DNA of 6,508 bases from DASQJL01 sp035689165 (GTDB lineage Bacteria > Eisenbacteria > RBG-16-71-46 > SZUA-252), in the NCBI GenBank assembly GCA_035689165.1, contig DASSLZ010000245.1:1-6508 (forward strand). Direction: 5' to 3'. The position numbers and the translations under genes are program-made. Below are positions 5,345-6,508 of this stretch, piece after piece. Under the pieces are notes generated by a model. The model was given only the letters and a program-made list of their open reading frames with translations, did not search any database and had not been told where the DNA came from. The number at the start of each line of letters is the position of its first letter. Position 1 is the stretch's first letter.

Positions 5345-6508
5345 GTGAGTCGGTGGAACTACCCGGTCGTGATCGTGGGGGGAGGAGCCGCGGGGCTGAT
5401 GGCCGCGCTCTTTGCGTCCGAGGCGGGCGCGCGCGTCCTGCTCGTGGAGCGGACGCGCGACGGCGGGCGGAAGATCGTGATGAGCGGCGGGGGGCGCTGC
5501 AACGTGCTGCCCTCGACGCTCGATCCCTCGCGGTTCGTGACGGAGTCCTCCCCGAACACGATGCGAAAGCTCCTCCTCGCCTGGCCGCTCGACGAGCAGC
5601 GGCGCTTCTTCGAAACGGTCGTGGGGATCCCGCTCGCCCTGGAAGCGGAAACCGGGAAGCTGTTCCCGGTGTCGAACCGTTCCCGCGACGTTCGGGACGC
5701 GCTGGTGGCGCTCGCGGCACGCCGCGGCGTGGAGCGCCGGTTCGACACGCGCGTGACCGGCGCGGCGCCTGCCTCCGATGGGGGGTGGCGCCTCACTGTC
5801 GAAGACGGTGAGCCGATTCCCGCGTCCACGGTCGTGCTGGCGACCGGGGGCCTGTCGGTGCCGGCGACCGGTAGCGACGGGGCGGGGCTGGCGATCGCAC
5901 AGCGGCTGGGACACGCGATGCACGACACCTATCCCGCGCTCACGCCGCTCGTCGCGCAGCCCCATCGCTTCGCCGCGCTCTCGGGAATCTCGCTACCGGT
6001 GGCGCTGGAAGCGCCGCTCGGTCCCGGAAAGCGCTTCCGGTCCGAGGGAGGATTCCTCTTCACCCACAAGGGCTACAGCGGCCCCGCAGTGCTGAACCTC
6101 TCCCACCTGTGCGTGCGCGCGCGCCTGGAGGGGCGCGAGCAGCCGGTGTTCGCGCGCTGGACGCCGCTCGATGAAGCCGCGTGGGAAGCCGAGCTGCGCG
6201 AGGGGGAGGGTACCCTGCTGGCCGCCCTCCGCGCGCGGCTGCCCGCGCGCCTTGCCGAGATGCTCCTCGAGGAATCGGGGGTGGACGGCTCGATCGCGCT
6301 GGGGCAGCTCCGGCGGGAGGACCGCCGCCGTGTCGTCCTTGCGCTCACGCGCTTCCCGCTCTTCTGGACGGGCGACGAGGGCTACGGCAAAGCGGAGGTG
6401 ACGGGAGGGGGCGTGTCGCTGGCCGAAGTCGAGCCGCGCACGCTGGAGAGCCGCCGGTGCCCGGGACTCTTCCTATGCGGGGAGATGCTGGACGCGTTCG
6501 GGCCGATC
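5345..6508 (+). CDS. HI0933/YhiN-family FAD-dependent oxidoreductase (3' end outside window)
   Basis: The frame is open to the right edge, giving 388 residues; family members are about 390-420 aa, so perhaps 20 residues are missing. The N-terminus has an FAD-binding Rossmann fold, VIVGGGAAGLMAA (9-21), with the acidic E35 ending strand 2. Family motifs follow: GGRKIVMSGGGRCNV (40-54), LATGGLSVPATGSDG (165-179), FLFTHKGYSGPAVLNLS (237-253), and near the end AEVTGGGVSL (350-359) and GLFLCGEMLDAFGP (374-387), which matches the family's second FAD-contacting segment. Members are conserved, cytoplasmic flavoproteins often annotated as NAD(P)/FAD-dependent oxidoreductase or aminoacetone oxidase-like; the physiological reaction is not firmly known. 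The GTG start at 5345 follows GGAGG (5336-5340) and puts the Rossmann strand at residue 7; another in-frame GTG at 5300 would add 15 residues with no family match. It is divergent from the PEP-CTERM gene, with no sign of shared function. Confidence 0.9.
   Translation, partial: MSRWNYPVVIVGGGAAGLMAALFASEAGARVLLVERTRDGGRKIVMSGGGRCNVLPSTLDPSRFVTESSPNTMRKLLLAWPLDEQRRFFETVVGIPLALEAETGKLFPVSNRSRDVRDALVALAARRGVERRFDTRVTGAAPASDGGWRLTVEDGEPIPASTVVLATGGLSVPATGSDGAGLAIAQRLGHAMHDTYPALTPLVAQPHRFAALSGISLPVALEAPLGPGKRFRSEGGFLFTHKGYSGPAVLNLSHLCVRARLEGREQPVFARWTPLDEAAWEAELREGEGTLLAALRARLPARLAEMLLEESGVDGSIALGQLRREDRRRVVLALTRFPLFWTGDEGYGKAEVTGGGVSLAEVEPRTLESRRCPGLFLCGEMLDAFGPI

Noticed and set aside
5101..5811. 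Plus-strand 236-codon frame across the start of the flavoprotein
   Set aside because: Arg-rich and overlapping the clear HI0933-family frame in another phase.

Overview
The window is GC-rich and gene-dense. It holds three genes with GTG starts and one with ATG. A PEP-CTERM surface protein points to a Gram-negative bacterium with an exosortase. The Sdh subunits are of the 'non-classical' SdhCAB kind found in Corynebacterium, Bacteroidetes and many environmental phyla. I cannot place the organism more exactly; a GC-rich environmental lineage such as Gemmatimonadota, Eisenbacteria-like or Acidobacteriota would fit, but this is inference.

Layout. Positions 2-502 (+) are the C-terminal end of the succinate dehydrogenase/fumarate reductase flavoprotein, overlapping by 4 nt the complete iron-sulfur subunit at 499-1278 (+). 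A 31-bp gap holding a GC hairpin separates this operon from a convergent 903-codon gene at 1310-4021 (-). After a 212-bp spacer with two inverted repeats comes a PEP-CTERM protein with a Gly/Asp/Asn-rich middle at 4234-5004 (-). A 340-bp divergent intergenic region follows, then a HI0933/YhiN-family flavoprotein from 5345 that runs off the right edge.

The most notable gene is the 903-aa protein. It is two tyrosine phenol-lyase/tryptophanase folds fused head to tail. Aligned by eye to Citrobacter freundii tyrosine phenol-lyase (TPL), recalled from memory, the two halves have decayed in a complementary way. The N-terminal half has lost the PLP lysine and several cofactor- and substrate-binding residues. 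It keeps the residues that in TPL reach into the neighbouring subunit's active site (Tyr71*, Tyr291*, Glu69*). The C-terminal half keeps the whole cis set, including the Lys, and has lost those three trans residues. The simplest reading is a built-in pseudo-heterodimer with one complete active site per polypeptide, analogous to fused glycine decarboxylase P-protein or the LCB1/LCB2 pair of serine palmitoyltransferase. Substrate-specificity residues favour tyrosine (phenol release) over tryptophan.

The genes do not form one obvious pathway. The Sdh subunits belong to respiration. The lyase would release pyruvate, ammonia and phenol from tyrosine. The PEP-CTERM protein is exported. The last gene is a conserved flavoprotein of uncertain role.
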